Assembly (NCBI GenBank): GCA_020073525.1
Contig: JAIQFA010000041.1
Span: 1-42,509, forward strand
Reading direction: 5' to 3'
DNA from: Terriglobia bacterium
Lineage (GTDB): Bacteria > Acidobacteriota > Terriglobia > Terriglobales > Acidobacteriaceae
DNA length: 42,509 bases
A program made the translations under genes and the position numbers. The notes beneath the pieces were generated by a model. The model saw only the letters and a program-made list of their open reading frames with translations, ran no database searches and was not told the origin of the DNA. Shown here one piece after another: positions 8,256-16,925 of the stretch (within the stretch, counting starts at the first letter, position 1; each line of letters starts with the position of its first letter).

Positions 8256-9509
8256 CTAAGCGGCCCGGTGGTCCTTTTGTTGAGGCACGGGCACTCGAAT
8301 TCGATAAGTGGCTCGTTTCGGTGGCGACACAATGACGGGAAGCAATATCGAGACCAGTACCACTCCGGCGATCACGTGGAGAGCACCCCGGTAACTGCCA
8401 CTCACCTGCCGCATATGCGCGATTAGCAGCGGGCCGAAAGCACTGGCAAAGCCCCAGGCTGTTAACATGAGCCCATAGATGGGCCCAACGTTTTTCGATC
8501 CAAAGTAGTCGGCAGCAAACGCCGGCATCGTGCCGAAGCCGCCTCCATAACACATCAGCACGACGAAAGCGACAAACGTCAGCACTGCCGCGGAGGCGAG
8601 GCTGGGGAGAACCCAGAAGAGCAGGACCTGCAACAGGAACATCACGACAAAAGTCGCTCGACGCGTGATCGAATCCGATACCCAAGCCCAGAACACACGG
8701 CCAAAGGCGTTACCGATGCTGGCGATCCCAACCATGCCTGCCGCTACCACTGCGCTCACGGCTGCCAGTTCTTGAAACATCGGAGATTCCTGGGAAATCA
8801 CGGAAATCCCGGCGGAAGTATTGAGAAACAGAATCAACCACAGCGCCCACCATTGCCAGGTTCCGAGCGCTTCACCCAAAGTGTAGTCGTGATCTGCGCG
8901 CTGCAAGACCTGTGAAGCATTTGGAGCCCAGCCCTGAGGCCGCCAATCTGCGGGGGGATTCTTCATGAAGAAGCCACCTGCCACCGTGACGATCAGAAAT
9001 GCGATGCCCAAGTACGCGAAAGTTGGCAGCACTCCGACACTCTGAATCAGTCGAGTCGCAACCGGCGCCGTCACCAGCGCTCCTGCGCCGAATCCGCCTA
9101 CGGCAATTCCAGTAATCAAGCCGCGGCGGTCTGGAAACCATTTGACCAGGACAGCGACGGGAACAATGTAGCTAAGACCCAGACCGATTCCACCAATCAC
9201 GCCATAAGTAAGGTAGAGCCACCAGAGCCCGTGGTCGGAGAAGCTGGCGAGGAATACGCCGGCACCGTAAAGCAGGCCCCCTGTAATTGCCACAATGCGC
9301 GGCCCTTTGCGATTCAGCCAAAGCCCACCCAAGAACGATGCAACGCCCAGCACAAAAATACTGATCGTAAAGGTCAACGTGACTTCAGAAATGCTCCAGC
9401 CGAATTGCTTGGCCAGCGGGATCCGAAAGACACTCCACGCATATACGGCGCCCAGTGCTATCTGAATGAAGACACCGGCAATTGCGATCCCCCAACGATT
9501 GGTTCTCAT
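8256..9509 (-). CDS. MFS transporter, oxalate/formate antiporter (OFA) family
   Basis: 417 residues starting at the ATG at 9509, which follows GGAAAGGGA; the frame is open further upstream, but that extension is soluble and not family-like. Twelve hydrophobic segments are visible, with the MFS loop signature LWLNRKGPR after helix 2 and the OFA-style starts GVFIQIALGAVYAWSVF and FGWSISEVTLTFTISIF. It is the last gene of the unit with DUF1641 and the formate dehydrogenase alpha subunit (37-base gap). Context favours exchange or uptake of formate, oxalate or another small monocarboxylate for the dehydrogenase. The substrate cannot be read from the sequence, since OFA members transport several organic acids. 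Confidence 0.9.
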   Translation of the reverse strand: MRTNRWGIAIAGVFIQIALGAVYAWSVFRIPLAKQFGWSISEVTLTFTISIFVLGVASFLGGLWLNRKGPRIVAITGGLLYGAGVFLASFSDHGLWWLYLTYGVIGGIGLGLSYIVPVAVLVKWFPDRRGLITGIAVGGFGAGALVTAPVATRLIQSVGVLPTFAYLGIAFLIVTVAGGFFMKNPPADWRPQGWAPNASQVLQRADHDYTLGEALGTWQWWALWLILFLNTSAGISVISQESPMFQELAAVSAVVAAGMVGIASIGNAFGRVFWAWVSDSITRRATFVVMFLLQVLLFWVLPSLASAAVLTFVAFVVLMCYGGGFGTMPAFAADYFGSKNVGPIYGLMLTAWGFASAFGPLLIAHMRQVSGSYRGALHVIAGVVLVSILLPVIVSPPKRATYRIRVPVPQQKDHRAA

Positions 9510-9546
9510 CAAAATTCCCTTTCCACCTTGCACATGAGATTTTGTT

Positions 9547-10029
9547 TCAGCTACGCGGCGCGCCCTCAGGCAAATCGAGATGACGTCCGAAGGCTTCAAG
9601 GAAGTCGACGGCAGCGGCCATGGCCCGGAGGCTGTCTTTGTGGCGAATTCTTCGCAACAGTCCCCAAAGACCGACCGGCTTTTTTCGTTCGGCTGTGGCC
9701 TGCGCAATACCCTCGGGGATAGCCTGGAAGATTCCTTTGAACCACTCGGGCTCGATGCTGCCCAGAATGCGTCTCCAGAACAGGAGATTGCGGATGGCGC
9801 GGACGGCCTCGGGGGTATTGGCCGTGGCTACCACGGTCTCGAGGATTTGATCTTTTGCTCCCAAAGCGCCGCGCAGGACGTCGAGCACACCTCGTTCGTG
9901 CAGGGCCTGCAAAACTTCGTATGCCGCGAGCAGCGCTTCCGCATGCTCCGCGGGCGCATTCTCCAGCCGGGAACGCAATTCCGCTGCCGGATCTCGCGGT
10001 GAAAACTCCAGTGCAATCGGTCGGGCCAT
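9547..10029 (-). CDS. DUF1641 family protein
   Basis: 160 residues, soluble, mostly helical, with no signal peptide. Conserved stretches of the family are visible: YEVLQALHERGVLDVLRGAL, VVATANTPEAVRAIRNLLF and the C-terminal WGLLRRIRHKDSLRAMAAAVDFLEAFG. The ATG at 10029 follows AAGGAGAG by 6 bases, and the gene lies 12 bases after the dehydrogenase stop. DUF1641 genes accompany NuoG-like formate dehydrogenase alpha subunits in other bacteria (for example Bacillus yrhD beside yrhE). The protein has no known catalytic activity and may be an accessory or assembly factor for the enzyme. Confidence 0.9.
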   Translation of the reverse strand: MARPIALEFSPRDPAAELRSRLENAPAEHAEALLAAYEVLQALHERGVLDVLRGALGAKDQILETVVATANTPEAVRAIRNLLFWRRILGSIEPEWFKGIFQAIPEGIAQATAERKKPVGLWGLLRRIRHKDSLRAMAAAVDFLEAFGRHLDLPEGAPRS

Positions 10030-10041
10030 GATGCTCTCTCC

Positions 10042-12987
10042 TTACCTTGTTTGGATTTGCACCAGGCCATTTCCTGGCGGACGATAGTCGGGGCGGGTCC
10101 ACTTACGTTCAACCTCGACTCCCTGCTGTGGTGTCGGATGACCGAAGCGAGAGTTGATGCGCGGCAGCGGACTCTCGCCAATTTCCGGTAACACTTTCAG
10201 GTGAACGCTGGTTTCTTTGAACGCCGGTGTGTTTGTCACAGTATCGACATGGCTACTGGTAAGCCGGTTCACTGGGCTCTCAACGGAGTTCATCGGCATG
10301 TACAGTTCACGCCCTTGCACTCGGTCGGTCACCAGAGCACGGACGCGGACCTGACCATACCGGGAGACCAGTTGCACCCAGGTCCCGCTCTGAATTCCGC
10401 GTTCCTCTGCGAGTTCAGGCGAGACTTCAACAAAGGTGTCGGGAGTTTTCTCGCGAATCCCCTCGGTGCGATACGTGAGGTTGCCCTCGTGAAAGTGTTC
10501 GAGCAGCCTACCGTTGTTCAGATGCAGATCAAATTGAGCGTCGGGTTGGTCGACAGGGCCGACCCAGGCAACCGGAAACAGCTTGGCTTTCCCGTCCGGA
10601 AAAGCAAAGCGTTTGGTGTAAAGCAGAGGTTCGTCCGTCCCGTCAGCGGCAACCGGCCATTGCAGGGACTTGTACCCCGCCAGCCGCTCGTAGTTCACTC
10701 CCGCGAACATCGGAGTTACGGAAGCGATTTCGTCCATGACTTCGGAAGGATGCTGATACTGCCAATTTGCGCCCAGGTGGTTGGCAACGTCCTGCACGAT
10801 TTTCCAGTCGGGCCGGCAACCCTCGAGCGGTTCAAACACCTGGTAGAGCCGCTGAATACGCCTTTCCGTGCTGGTGAAAGTACCTTCCTTCTCCAGGCTA
10901 GGCGCGCCCGGCAGCACTACATTGGCATAGCGGCACGTATTACTGAAAAAGATATCCTGCACAACGAAGAAGTCGAGTTTAGAGAATGCATCGCTGACAT
11001 AGTTCGCGTTCGAATCAACGATGCTCATTTCCTCGCCAATCAGGTACATCGCTTTGAGCTTGCCTTGGTGGATCGCCTCTACCATCTGGTGATTGTCCAG
11101 ACCCTTGGTAGAAGGAAGCGTCACGTTCCAGCTAGACTCGAAACGCTCTCGTACTTCGGGATCGTCTACGGGTTGGTAGCCTGGCAGCAGGTTCGGCATG
11201 GAACCGTGGTCGCTCGCTCCCTGCACATTGTTGTGACCGCGCAGCGGGTAGGCTCCGGTTCCCGGCCTCATGTAATTACCCGTGATGAGCAGCAAGTTCG
11301 AAATGGCGGTGGAGGTGTCGGAGCCCTGGCTGTGTTGTGTCACCCCCATTGCCCAGAGGATGCACACGCGCTTCGCATCGGCGATCAATTCGGCCACGGT
11401 TTTGATGGTTTCTGGAGACAACCCGGAAATGCGAGAGGCGGCTTCCAACGTGAAGGGCTCCAGACTCTTCCGGTAGGCATCCAGCCCATTCACCCACTGC
11501 TCTAGAAACTTGGTGTGCGCCATCCCGGTATCGAGCAGGTAGCGGCTGATCGCGCTCAACCATACGAGGTCGGTGCTGGGCTTGGGGTGCAGGAAAAGAT
11601 CAGCGCGCCGCGCCATCTCGTGTTCACGCAGGTCGGACACGATGAGTTTCTGCCCGTCCAGCTTGTGAGCGCTTTTGACGCGGGTGGCAATGACTGGATG
11701 GCTTTCCGCCGTGTTGCTGCCGATAATGAGTACGAGATCGGCCTTCTCCATATCGGAGATGGAGCCTGAATCCCCACCGTAACCCACCGTGCGGAACAAA
11801 CCCATCGTCGCCGGCGACTGGCAGTAGCGGGAACAGTTGTCTACGTTGTTGGTACCGATGACGGCCCGTGCCAGTTTCTGCATGAGATAACTCTCTTCGT
11901 TCGTGCATTTGGAAGAAGAGATGAACCCGATGGAGTCCGGCCCGCTCGCAGCCTTGAGTTCAGAGAATTTGCGGGCCACCAGACTGAGAGCTTCGTCCCA
12001 ACTAGCCTGGCGGAACTTATCGCCTTCGCGGATGAGCGGCGTGGTCAGGCGGTCCGGACTATTGACATACTCCCAGCCGAATTTGCCTTTTATGCAGGTG
12101 GAAATCCCGTTAGCGGGACCGTGTTCCGGCGCCACTTTTAGGATGTGGCGGTCTTTGGTCCAGACATCGAAGCTGCACCCCACTCCGCAGTAGGTGCAAA
12201 CCGTCTTGGTCTTGCGGATACGTTGCTCCCGCATCGCTTCTTCCGCCTCGGAAAGCTGAAGAATTGCTCCGTAGCCGGTTTCCGGCTCAATGCCCTTGAC
12301 CACATCAATCATTCCGGTGAGGGCGGACTTCCGCAGCGAGGTGAAAAAGCCCGCATGGCCCAGCATGGACTTCTCCATCAGGGCATTGCAGGGGCAGACC
12401 GTGACGCAGTGACCGCATGAGACGCAACTGGATTCTCCAATCGACGAGCCGCCATCCCACAACACACGAGGGTTGGGATCTTCCCAATTGATGGAAAGAG
12501 TTTCGTTGACCTCGACGTTTTGGCACGCCTCCACGCAGCGGCCGCAGAGAATACACTGGTCCGGATCGTAACGATAGAAGGGATTGGTATTGTCCACTTC
12601 GTACGCCTTCGACCGGAAAGGGATCTGCTGGTGCTCGATGCCGAGCTCCTTGGTCGTGTTGTGGACCGTACAGTTGCCGTTGTTGTTATCGCAAACCGTG
12701 CAATAGAGCAGGTGATTGCTCAGAATGCGGTCGAAAGCTTCCCGCTGCGCGGCGGCGGCTTTCTCGGATGCGGTCAGGATTTTCATTCCCGGAGAGACCG
12801 TGGTTGCGCACGCCCGCTGGAGCTTTCCGTCGACTTCGACCATGCAGGTATCGCAGGTTTGAATTGGACCGAGTTGGGGGTGATAGCAGACCTGGGAGAG
12901 CCTGCCGCCGGTGCGGTTGATCAGATCTACCAGGAGCTCGCCCGTCCGCGCCTCTTTGACGACACCATCGATCGTTACGCTGGCCAT
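10042..12987 (-). CDS. Formate dehydrogenase alpha subunit, NuoG-like fusion (YrhE type)
   Basis: Oxidises formate to CO2 at a Mo/W bis-pyranopterin centre. The 981-residue protein has, in order: a 2Fe-2S domain (C34, C45, C48, C60), a His-Cys3 cluster segment (H92, C96, C99, C106), a pair of ferredoxin-type 4Fe-4S motifs (CILCGRCVEAC near 145 and CVSCGHCVTVC near 188), the molybdopterin 4Fe-4S domain (CTYCGVGC near 264) and the large molybdopterin domains. The metal ligand is cysteine, C389 in NNVDNCSRYCQSPAT, not selenocysteine. No signal peptide is present, so it should be cytoplasmic. The ATG at 12987 was chosen; a TTG 9 bases upstream is the alternative. No separate FMN/NADH subunit is nearby, so the electron acceptor is unclear. 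A sigma-54-like element lies just upstream. It heads the unit with DUF1641 and the OFA transporter. Confidence 0.93.
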   Translation of the reverse strand: MASVTIDGVVKEARTGELLVDLINRTGGRLSQVCYHPQLGPIQTCDTCMVEVDGKLQRACATTVSPGMKILTASEKAAAAQREAFDRILSNHLLYCTVCDNNNGNCTVHNTTKELGIEHQQIPFRSKAYEVDNTNPFYRYDPDQCILCGRCVEACQNVEVNETLSINWEDPNPRVLWDGGSSIGESSCVSCGHCVTVCPCNALMEKSMLGHAGFFTSLRKSALTGMIDVVKGIEPETGYGAILQLSEAEEAMREQRIRKTKTVCTYCGVGCSFDVWTKDRHILKVAPEHGPANGISTCIKGKFGWEYVNSPDRLTTPLIREGDKFRQASWDEALSLVARKFSELKAASGPDSIGFISSSKCTNEESYLMQKLARAVIGTNNVDNCSRYCQSPATMGLFRTVGYGGDSGSISDMEKADLVLIIGSNTAESHPVIATRVKSAHKLDGQKLIVSDLREHEMARRADLFLHPKPSTDLVWLSAISRYLLDTGMAHTKFLEQWVNGLDAYRKSLEPFTLEAASRISGLSPETIKTVAELIADAKRVCILWAMGVTQHSQGSDTSTAISNLLLITGNYMRPGTGAYPLRGHNNVQGASDHGSMPNLLPGYQPVDDPEVRERFESSWNVTLPSTKGLDNHQMVEAIHQGKLKAMYLIGEEMSIVDSNANYVSDAFSKLDFFVVQDIFFSNTCRYANVVLPGAPSLEKEGTFTSTERRIQRLYQVFEPLEGCRPDWKIVQDVANHLGANWQYQHPSEVMDEIASVTPMFAGVNYERLAGYKSLQWPVAADGTDEPLLYTKRFAFPDGKAKLFPVAWVGPVDQPDAQFDLHLNNGRLLEHFHEGNLTYRTEGIREKTPDTFVEVSPELAEERGIQSGTWVQLVSRYGQVRVRALVTDRVQGRELYMPMNSVESPVNRLTSSHVDTVTNTPAFKETSVHLKVLPEIGESPLPRINSRFGHPTPQQGVEVERKWTRPDYRPPGNGLVQIQTR

Positions 12988-13000
12988 TTCGATCAACGGA

Positions 13001-13017
13001 ATGCAACTTCGGTTCCA
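13001..13017 (-). promoter_or_regulatory. Possible sigma-54 (-24/-12) promoter of the formate dehydrogenase unit
   Basis: On the minus strand TGGAACCGAAGTTGCA has the invariant GG and GC ten bases apart and a perfect TTGCA -12 half; ten of the twelve consensus positions match. The predicted start of transcription, about 12 bases after the GC, would be within roughly 4 bases of the ATG, so the message would be nearly leaderless. That oddity, or a chance match, keeps confidence low. Confidence 0.35.
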
Positions 13018-13210
13018 TGCTGAATCGCAGGGATGGCAGACGCGATTTTGATAGGATGAAGTGAGTTAGACGCCGTGCTGGACATCATCACAAAGCAGGT
13101 GAGGAGTTACTCGCGTCGAAGATGTGTCATCCCTGTTTGGATATCGACACTCGGGCACAGGATCAGGCTGGCATGCCTGCATTGCGAAGTCCCAATTCTG
13201 GTGAGCTGGT

Positions 13211-13777
13211 TCACTGCCAAGCTTTGGCGATCTGTTCAGCGCTGCGGACGCGCCCTATGCGCGGAAAGAGATTATTCAGTGTGAAGGAGTGCGCCTCCGC
13301 GGTGATGCTCGACATCGCGTCCTCTGCAAATACCAGTTCATAACCCCGGTCGAAGGCCGCCCGCGCGGTGGACTCCACTCCGAAGTTAGTTGCGATACCG
13401 CCGAGGACAATCGTCCGGATGCCCCGGCGCCTTAGGTGCTGCTCCAGGTCCGTTCCGTAAAATGCGCCCCACTGCCGCTTCGTCACAACGAGATCACCCG
13501 GCTGAACACCGGCTTCCGGAACCAAATCAGAAGCGTTCGGCGGTGGTGCACTGCTGCTTTTGGGAAAGGGCGTATCGACTGGCAGGTTGAGCAACTCGGA
13601 GACAAGCACCCGAACGAAAATGACCACCCCTTCTTTGTTGCGAAGTGCATTTGCGAGCAGCACTGATTTCCGCAGCACCTCAGACGATGTGTGCGGCGAC
13701 AATTGCCGAGCAATATTGCTGTATTGGAGATCAATCAGGACAAGGGCAGTCGTTTTGGGATCGAGAATCAAATCCAT
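13211..13777 (-). CDS. Isochorismatase-fold hydrolase lacking the nucleophilic Cys
   Basis: 188 residues covering one isochorismatase/cysteine-hydrolase domain. The catalytic aspartate D16 (ALVLIDLQ) and lysine K100 (VVTKRQWGAF) are present, as is the cis-peptide loop GGIATN. The nucleophilic cysteine normally found three residues on is replaced by glycine: GGIATNFGVESTARAAFDRG, G133. Members with Asp and Lys but no Cys include true isochorismatases (EntB, PhzD) and uncharacterised relatives such as E. coli YecD, which this one resembles more. It could therefore be a hydrolase acting without a thiol intermediate, so a nicotinamidase role is unlikely. AAGGAAGG precedes the ATG. The gene lies upstream of the formate dehydrogenase unit on the same strand with a 223-base gap, so it is probably separate. 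Confidence 0.9.
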   Translation of the reverse strand: MDLILDPKTTALVLIDLQYSNIARQLSPHTSSEVLRKSVLLANALRNKEGVVIFVRVLVSELLNLPVDTPFPKSSSAPPPNASDLVPEAGVQPGDLVVTKRQWGAFYGTDLEQHLRRRGIRTIVLGGIATNFGVESTARAAFDRGYELVFAEDAMSSITAEAHSFTLNNLFPRIGRVRSAEQIAKAWQ

Positions 13778-13870
13778 AGCCTTCCTTAAGCGCGGTAATT
13801 CCCCATTATTACTGGTCCTCCTGCAACCTGTGCGCCGCAGGTAAGACGAAGACTACGCAAAGCAAACAGA

Positions 13871-13911
13871 TGCGCGCTCTCGGCACCTTATTAGAGCGTT
13901 GAGAGCGCGCA
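13871..13911 (-). terminator. Hairpin terminator candidate after the small secreted protein gene
   Basis: A perfect 11-base inverted repeat (TGCGCGCTCTC at 13871-13881 and its complement at 13901-13911) with a 19-base loop lies 18 bases after the stop of the leftward gene at 13929. Leftward of it the sequence reads CATCTGTTTGCTTTG, only mildly U-rich, so it may be a terminator or a transcript-stabilising hairpin. Confidence 0.5.
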
Positions 13912-13928
13912 CTCCGCCAGGATCTTGA

Positions 13929-14399
13929 TTAGAGTCCCGAGCGAATTTCGGCTTCAGACGCTGGTCTGGCGACGACTGTTTGTTGCCGATCCTGGGCCAG
14001 CTCTTTCTCCTCCTGGTTGGAGTACAAGAATTCATGGCCGATTGTCTCTCCGGGAAAGAACCAGGTAAGCAATGCCTGAGCTCCTGCTGATTCCCGATTC
14101 GCGAATTTGAGTAGCGTCCCCTCGGCAGGATACTGGCGTTCGCTGTTCACGGTGATGAGGGTTGCGTAAAGGGTTTTCCAGTCCGCGCTAAACACCTGGA
14201 CCATATCGCGGCTGGAAACATCGTCCACCAGGACGAACCAGTAGCTCCCCGCCGGCAATACTTGTCCCGGGACTTCGACCGGTTGATCGAAAGTCAATTT
14301 TGTTTGCTGGTTAAATTCGCTGGCCTGTGCAACTGGCAAAAAGGCCGCACAAGCCAGGATGGCGCCGAAAAAGATGCTTAGAACTTTCTTGGTATTCAT
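13929..14399 (-). CDS. Small secreted protein of acidobacterial type, function unknown
   Basis: 156 residues from the ATG at 14399, which follows a perfect AAGGAG. A signal peptide (MNTKKVLSIFFGAILACAAFLPVAQA) is followed by a beta-rich domain beginning FNQQTKLTFDQPVEVPGQVL and continuing PAGSYWFVLVDD. I associate this domain with a secreted family that is expanded in Acidobacteriota; no activity is known to me. The family usually shows this opening, a single compact domain and a polar tail (here EEKELAQDRQQTVVA). A strong hairpin follows the gene and it appears monocistronic. Periplasmic location is the only firm prediction. Confidence 0.75.
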   Translation of the reverse strand: MNTKKVLSIFFGAILACAAFLPVAQASEFNQQTKLTFDQPVEVPGQVLPAGSYWFVLVDDVSSRDMVQVFSADWKTLYATLITVNSERQYPAEGTLLKFANRESAGAQALLTWFFPGETIGHEFLYSNQEEKELAQDRQQTVVARPASEAEIRSGL

Positions 14400-14567
14400 G
14401 TTTTCTCCTTCTAATGAACAGATGCTTTCAAGATGAGCCGAGCGTCGCGCCGCTCCATGAGTACTTCTTATGCGCGATGAGCTTTTCTTATTGAGCACAA
14501 GCCTGGGCTCGTTGGCGCGAGGTTGCCATCGTGGTGGCTACCCACCCGAACCCCACACTGCGGCGCT

Positions 14568-15503
14568 TCAGCAGTTCTTCTGAGCGATCAGTTCTTTTGA
14601 ATCGTGACTGCCGTCACGATCACGAGTGGCGCGTAAGAAAAGGAGGAAGGTTCCGGCCGGGCCCGAGGGTTCTGGTCCACGTGGGTAGAGGATGGAAAAG
14701 TCACGCCGGAACCGGAGGGACTCCACGGCAACTTCTTTGAGCGTGCCCAAGGTCAATTCTTTGGAAATTGCCCGGCGCGAAACGAATCCGATCCCCAGCC
14801 CGGCTTCCACGGCCGCCTTGATGGCCTCTGTCGAATCCAGTTCCATCACCACATGAATATCCTTGAGAGGCATTCTGGTACGAATGGCGGCTTCAACGAC
14901 CCGGCGCGTTCCCGCGCCCTCTTCTCTAAATATCAAGGGCGCCTTTGACAATTGATCGATTGAAATTGTCTGCCCCGCCCATTCGTGACCGCCAGAAATG
15001 ATGACAGCGACTTCATCAGCAAGAAAGCGTTCTGCTTTAAGAAGCGGCTGCCGGGCCGGGCCTTCCACTAAGCCAATGTCGAGGTATCCTTCCACCAGGT
15101 CATGTACAACTTTGTCGGTGTTTCCGCTGTGAACCGAGAGTTGGATTCCCGGGTCTCCTAGTATGAAGCCCCCGATCAGCCTTGGCAGCACGTACTGCGC
15201 GATCGTAGTCGAGGCTCCCACTTTCAGTTCACCGTGGTTCGGACCTTTCAACTGCGCCAGTTCCTGGTGGGCGGCGTGCACCAGCGTGGCGATTTGCTCC
15301 GCATGTTTCAAAAGCCGGGTACCGGCTTCAGTCAGTTCGACCGTTTTGCCACTCCGGTCGAAAAGCTGCAGCCCAACTTCGTCTTCGAGCGCCTTTACCT
15401 GGAGGGTTACAGCAGGCTGAGTCAGATAGAGCGCTTCGGCGGCATGCCGGAAGTTGCGCTTCTCAGCGACTGTACGGAACACCTTGAGTCTGAAGTTTTC
15501 CAT
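14568..15503 (-). CDS. LysR-family transcriptional regulator
   Basis: 311 residues from the ATG at 15503. Residues 1-60 form the winged helix-turn-helix (FRTVAEKRNFRHAAEALYLTQPAVT, then KALEDEVGLQLFDRSGK), joined by a linker helix to a periplasmic-binding-protein-like effector domain from about residue 90 to 295 (LKVGASTTIAQYVLPRLIGGF, LDIGLVEGP, AAVEAGLGIGFVSR). The general type is close to CbbR/CysB-like LysR proteins, but the co-inducer cannot be deduced. It has no divergent partner immediately next to it: the neighbour upstream, on the same strand, is the 59-residue protein gene, whose stop is 80 bases away. The targets are therefore unknown. Confidence 0.93.
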   Translation of the reverse strand: MENFRLKVFRTVAEKRNFRHAAEALYLTQPAVTLQVKALEDEVGLQLFDRSGKTVELTEAGTRLLKHAEQIATLVHAAHQELAQLKGPNHGELKVGASTTIAQYVLPRLIGGFILGDPGIQLSVHSGNTDKVVHDLVEGYLDIGLVEGPARQPLLKAERFLADEVAVIISGGHEWAGQTISIDQLSKAPLIFREEGAGTRRVVEAAIRTRMPLKDIHVVMELDSTEAIKAAVEAGLGIGFVSRRAISKELTLGTLKEVAVESLRFRRDFSILYPRGPEPSGPAGTFLLFLRATRDRDGSHDSKELIAQKNC

Positions 15504-15582
15504 CTGTGGTTGTGCCGGAGATCGCGGAATAAGCAGTGTTGGACTCAACGTCGCTCCGAGGGAACAGGGCGCCTACGATTGG

Positions 15583-15762
15583 TCAATGCGCAGGCGTCGA
15601 TAACGTCTCAAGTGTTTCCTTCAACATCGCTCGGGTAACCACGCGAACGGCCAAGTTCGGCGAGCTGAGCGCGCGGACTAACTCCACAGCCGCATAGTCA
15701 TCGCCGTGGCGACACTCCGCCCAACAGGCAAACAGATAGAGCACATCAGTTATCTCGGCCAT
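15583..15762 (-). CDS. 59-residue protein linked to the bEBP operon
   Basis: Starts at the ATG at 15762, which follows a strong GGAGGA by 5 bases, and ends at TGA 15583-15585. The product begins MAEITDVLYLFACWAECRHG and continues with a helical, Arg/Leu-rich stretch resembling a small two-helix protein (VELVRALSSPNLAVRVVTRAML). It lies 38 bases after the stop of the sigma-54 activator gene on the same strand, so it is probably the last gene of the STAS/bEBP unit. No family was recognised. The pattern, a two-cysteine N-terminal helix followed by a HEAT-like helical repeat, would fit a small binding partner of the activator, but this is inference. It is missed easily because of its length. Confidence 0.6.
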   Translation of the reverse strand: MAEITDVLYLFACWAECRHGDDYAAVELVRALSSPNLAVRVVTRAMLKETLETLSTPAH

Positions 15763-15800
15763 GAGAATCCTCCGGTTTCTTCACCCGTCGAGTAGGCGGA

Positions 15801-16898
15801 TTATGCCGCCACTGGGTTGCTCGGACGCGACAGACCCAGTCTTCGCATCTTGCTAATGAGGGTTGTACGTTTGAGCCCCAGTCTTTCAGCGGCGCCTTTC
15901 GGCCCTCCGATTACCCAATTCGTGTCTCTAAGCGTTCTTACGATATGGTCACACTCCGCCTGCTCCAGCGTCATTGGTCCAGTTGGACTGAGTTCTTCCA
16001 ACCAGTTCAGACTCTCCAACGGCGCACGAAGTGTTGTACCTGGCGAGAGGATCACCGCGCGTTCGATGAAGTTCTGCAGTTCTCGAACATTGCCGGGCCA
16101 GCCATATTGCATCAGCGCTTCCATCGTCTCTGGAGGAATGGTTCCGACTCGCCGGTTCATGCGGCGAGCGCAATCATTGACGAAAGCTTTCACCAGCAAA
16201 GGAATGTCTTCGCGGCGCTGACGCAGCGCAGGAACAGTGACCGGAAAAATGTTGAGCCGGAAATAGAGATCGCTGCGAAACTGCTTTTGAGCAACCATCT
16301 GCTTCAGATCGCGATTGGTCGCAGCCACCAGGCGCACGTTCACCCGTTGCGTGTGGGTGCTGCCGAGCTTTTCAAATTCCTGTTCTTGCAGGATTCGCAG
16401 CAGCTTGGCCTGAAGTTCGAGAGGGATATCCCCAACCTCGTCGAGAAAGAGCGTTCCCCTGTCTGCCAGTTCGAAACGGCCGATCTTACGGGCGATCGCT
16501 CCCGTAAACGCGCCCTTTTCGTGGCCAAACAGTTCACTCTCCAACAGGCCGAGCGGAATTGCAGCACAATTGAACTTCACGAAATTGCGTTCCCGCCGCG
16601 GGCTGAGGTTATGGATCGCACGCGCAATGAGTTCCTTGCCAGTTCCGGTTTCACCTGCAATCAGCACGGTAGAGTCCGTCGTAGCCACGGTCATGACCTG
16701 CTCAAGAGTGCGCTTCAGAGCCAGGCTGGAACCGATGATTCCCTCAAACGTGGCGTTTGTGTGGGCTTCCTGGCTGGAACCACCTTCATCCCACGACGGA
16801 TTGTCTTGAGACTCGGCGGCTTCAATGCCCGGGTCCCTCAAACTGCCGGGCCAGATAGATGGCGTTTCCGGTTGATAACTGTTCCAAGTCGAAGCCAT
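15801..16898 (-). CDS. Sigma-54 enhancer-binding protein without a sensor domain
   Basis: 365 residues. An unstructured N-terminus (1-50) with no receiver, GAF or PAS domain leads straight into the AAA+ core: Walker A GETGTGKE (82-89), the GAFTGA sigma-54 contact loop (129-134), Walker B TLFLDE (149-154), an arginine-finger region and sensor II ([13 protein letters not shown]). A Fis-type helix-turn-helix ends the protein ([27 protein letters not shown]). It thus looks competent to activate sigma-54 promoters, but its control must come from a partner or from its amount. It follows the STAS gene by 27 bases and has a strong AGGAGG site, so the two are likely co-expressed and the STAS protein is the natural candidate partner. 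PspF is the well-known example of a bEBP lacking a sensor and controlled by a separate protein. Confidence 0.93.
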   Translation of the reverse strand: MASTWNSYQPETPSIWPGSLRDPGIEAAESQDNPSWDEGGSSQEAHTNATFEGIIGSSLALKRTLEQVMTVATTDSTVLIAGETGTGKELIARAIHNLSPRRERNFVKFNCAAIPLGLLESELFGHEKGAFTGAIARKIGRFELADRGTLFLDEVGDIPLELQAKLLRILQEQEFEKLGSTHTQRVNVRLVAATNRDLKQMVAQKQFRSDLYFRLNIFPVTVPALRQRREDIPLLVKAFVNDCARRMNRRVGTIPPETMEALMQYGWPGNVRELQNFIERAVILSPGTTLRAPLESLNWLEELSPTGPMTLEQAECDHIVRTLRDTNWVIGGPKGAAERLGLKRTTLISKMRRLGLSRPSNPVAA

Positions 16899-16925
16899 TT
16901 CTTCCTCCTGTAAGACTCAACAGCG

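Noticed and set aside
10201..11505. 434-residue plus-strand frame inside the formate dehydrogenase gene
   Set aside because: Long only because the opposite strand is GC-rich coding sequence; no ribosome site and the translation has no domain.
11818..11832. Possible selenocysteine site in the formate dehydrogenase
   Set aside because: The active-site codon in NCSRYCQSP is a normal cysteine codon and no TGA is present, so selenocysteine is not used.
15945..16913. 322-residue plus-strand frame over the sensorless bEBP
   Set aside because: Antisense to a clear AAA+ gene, with no supported start or domain.
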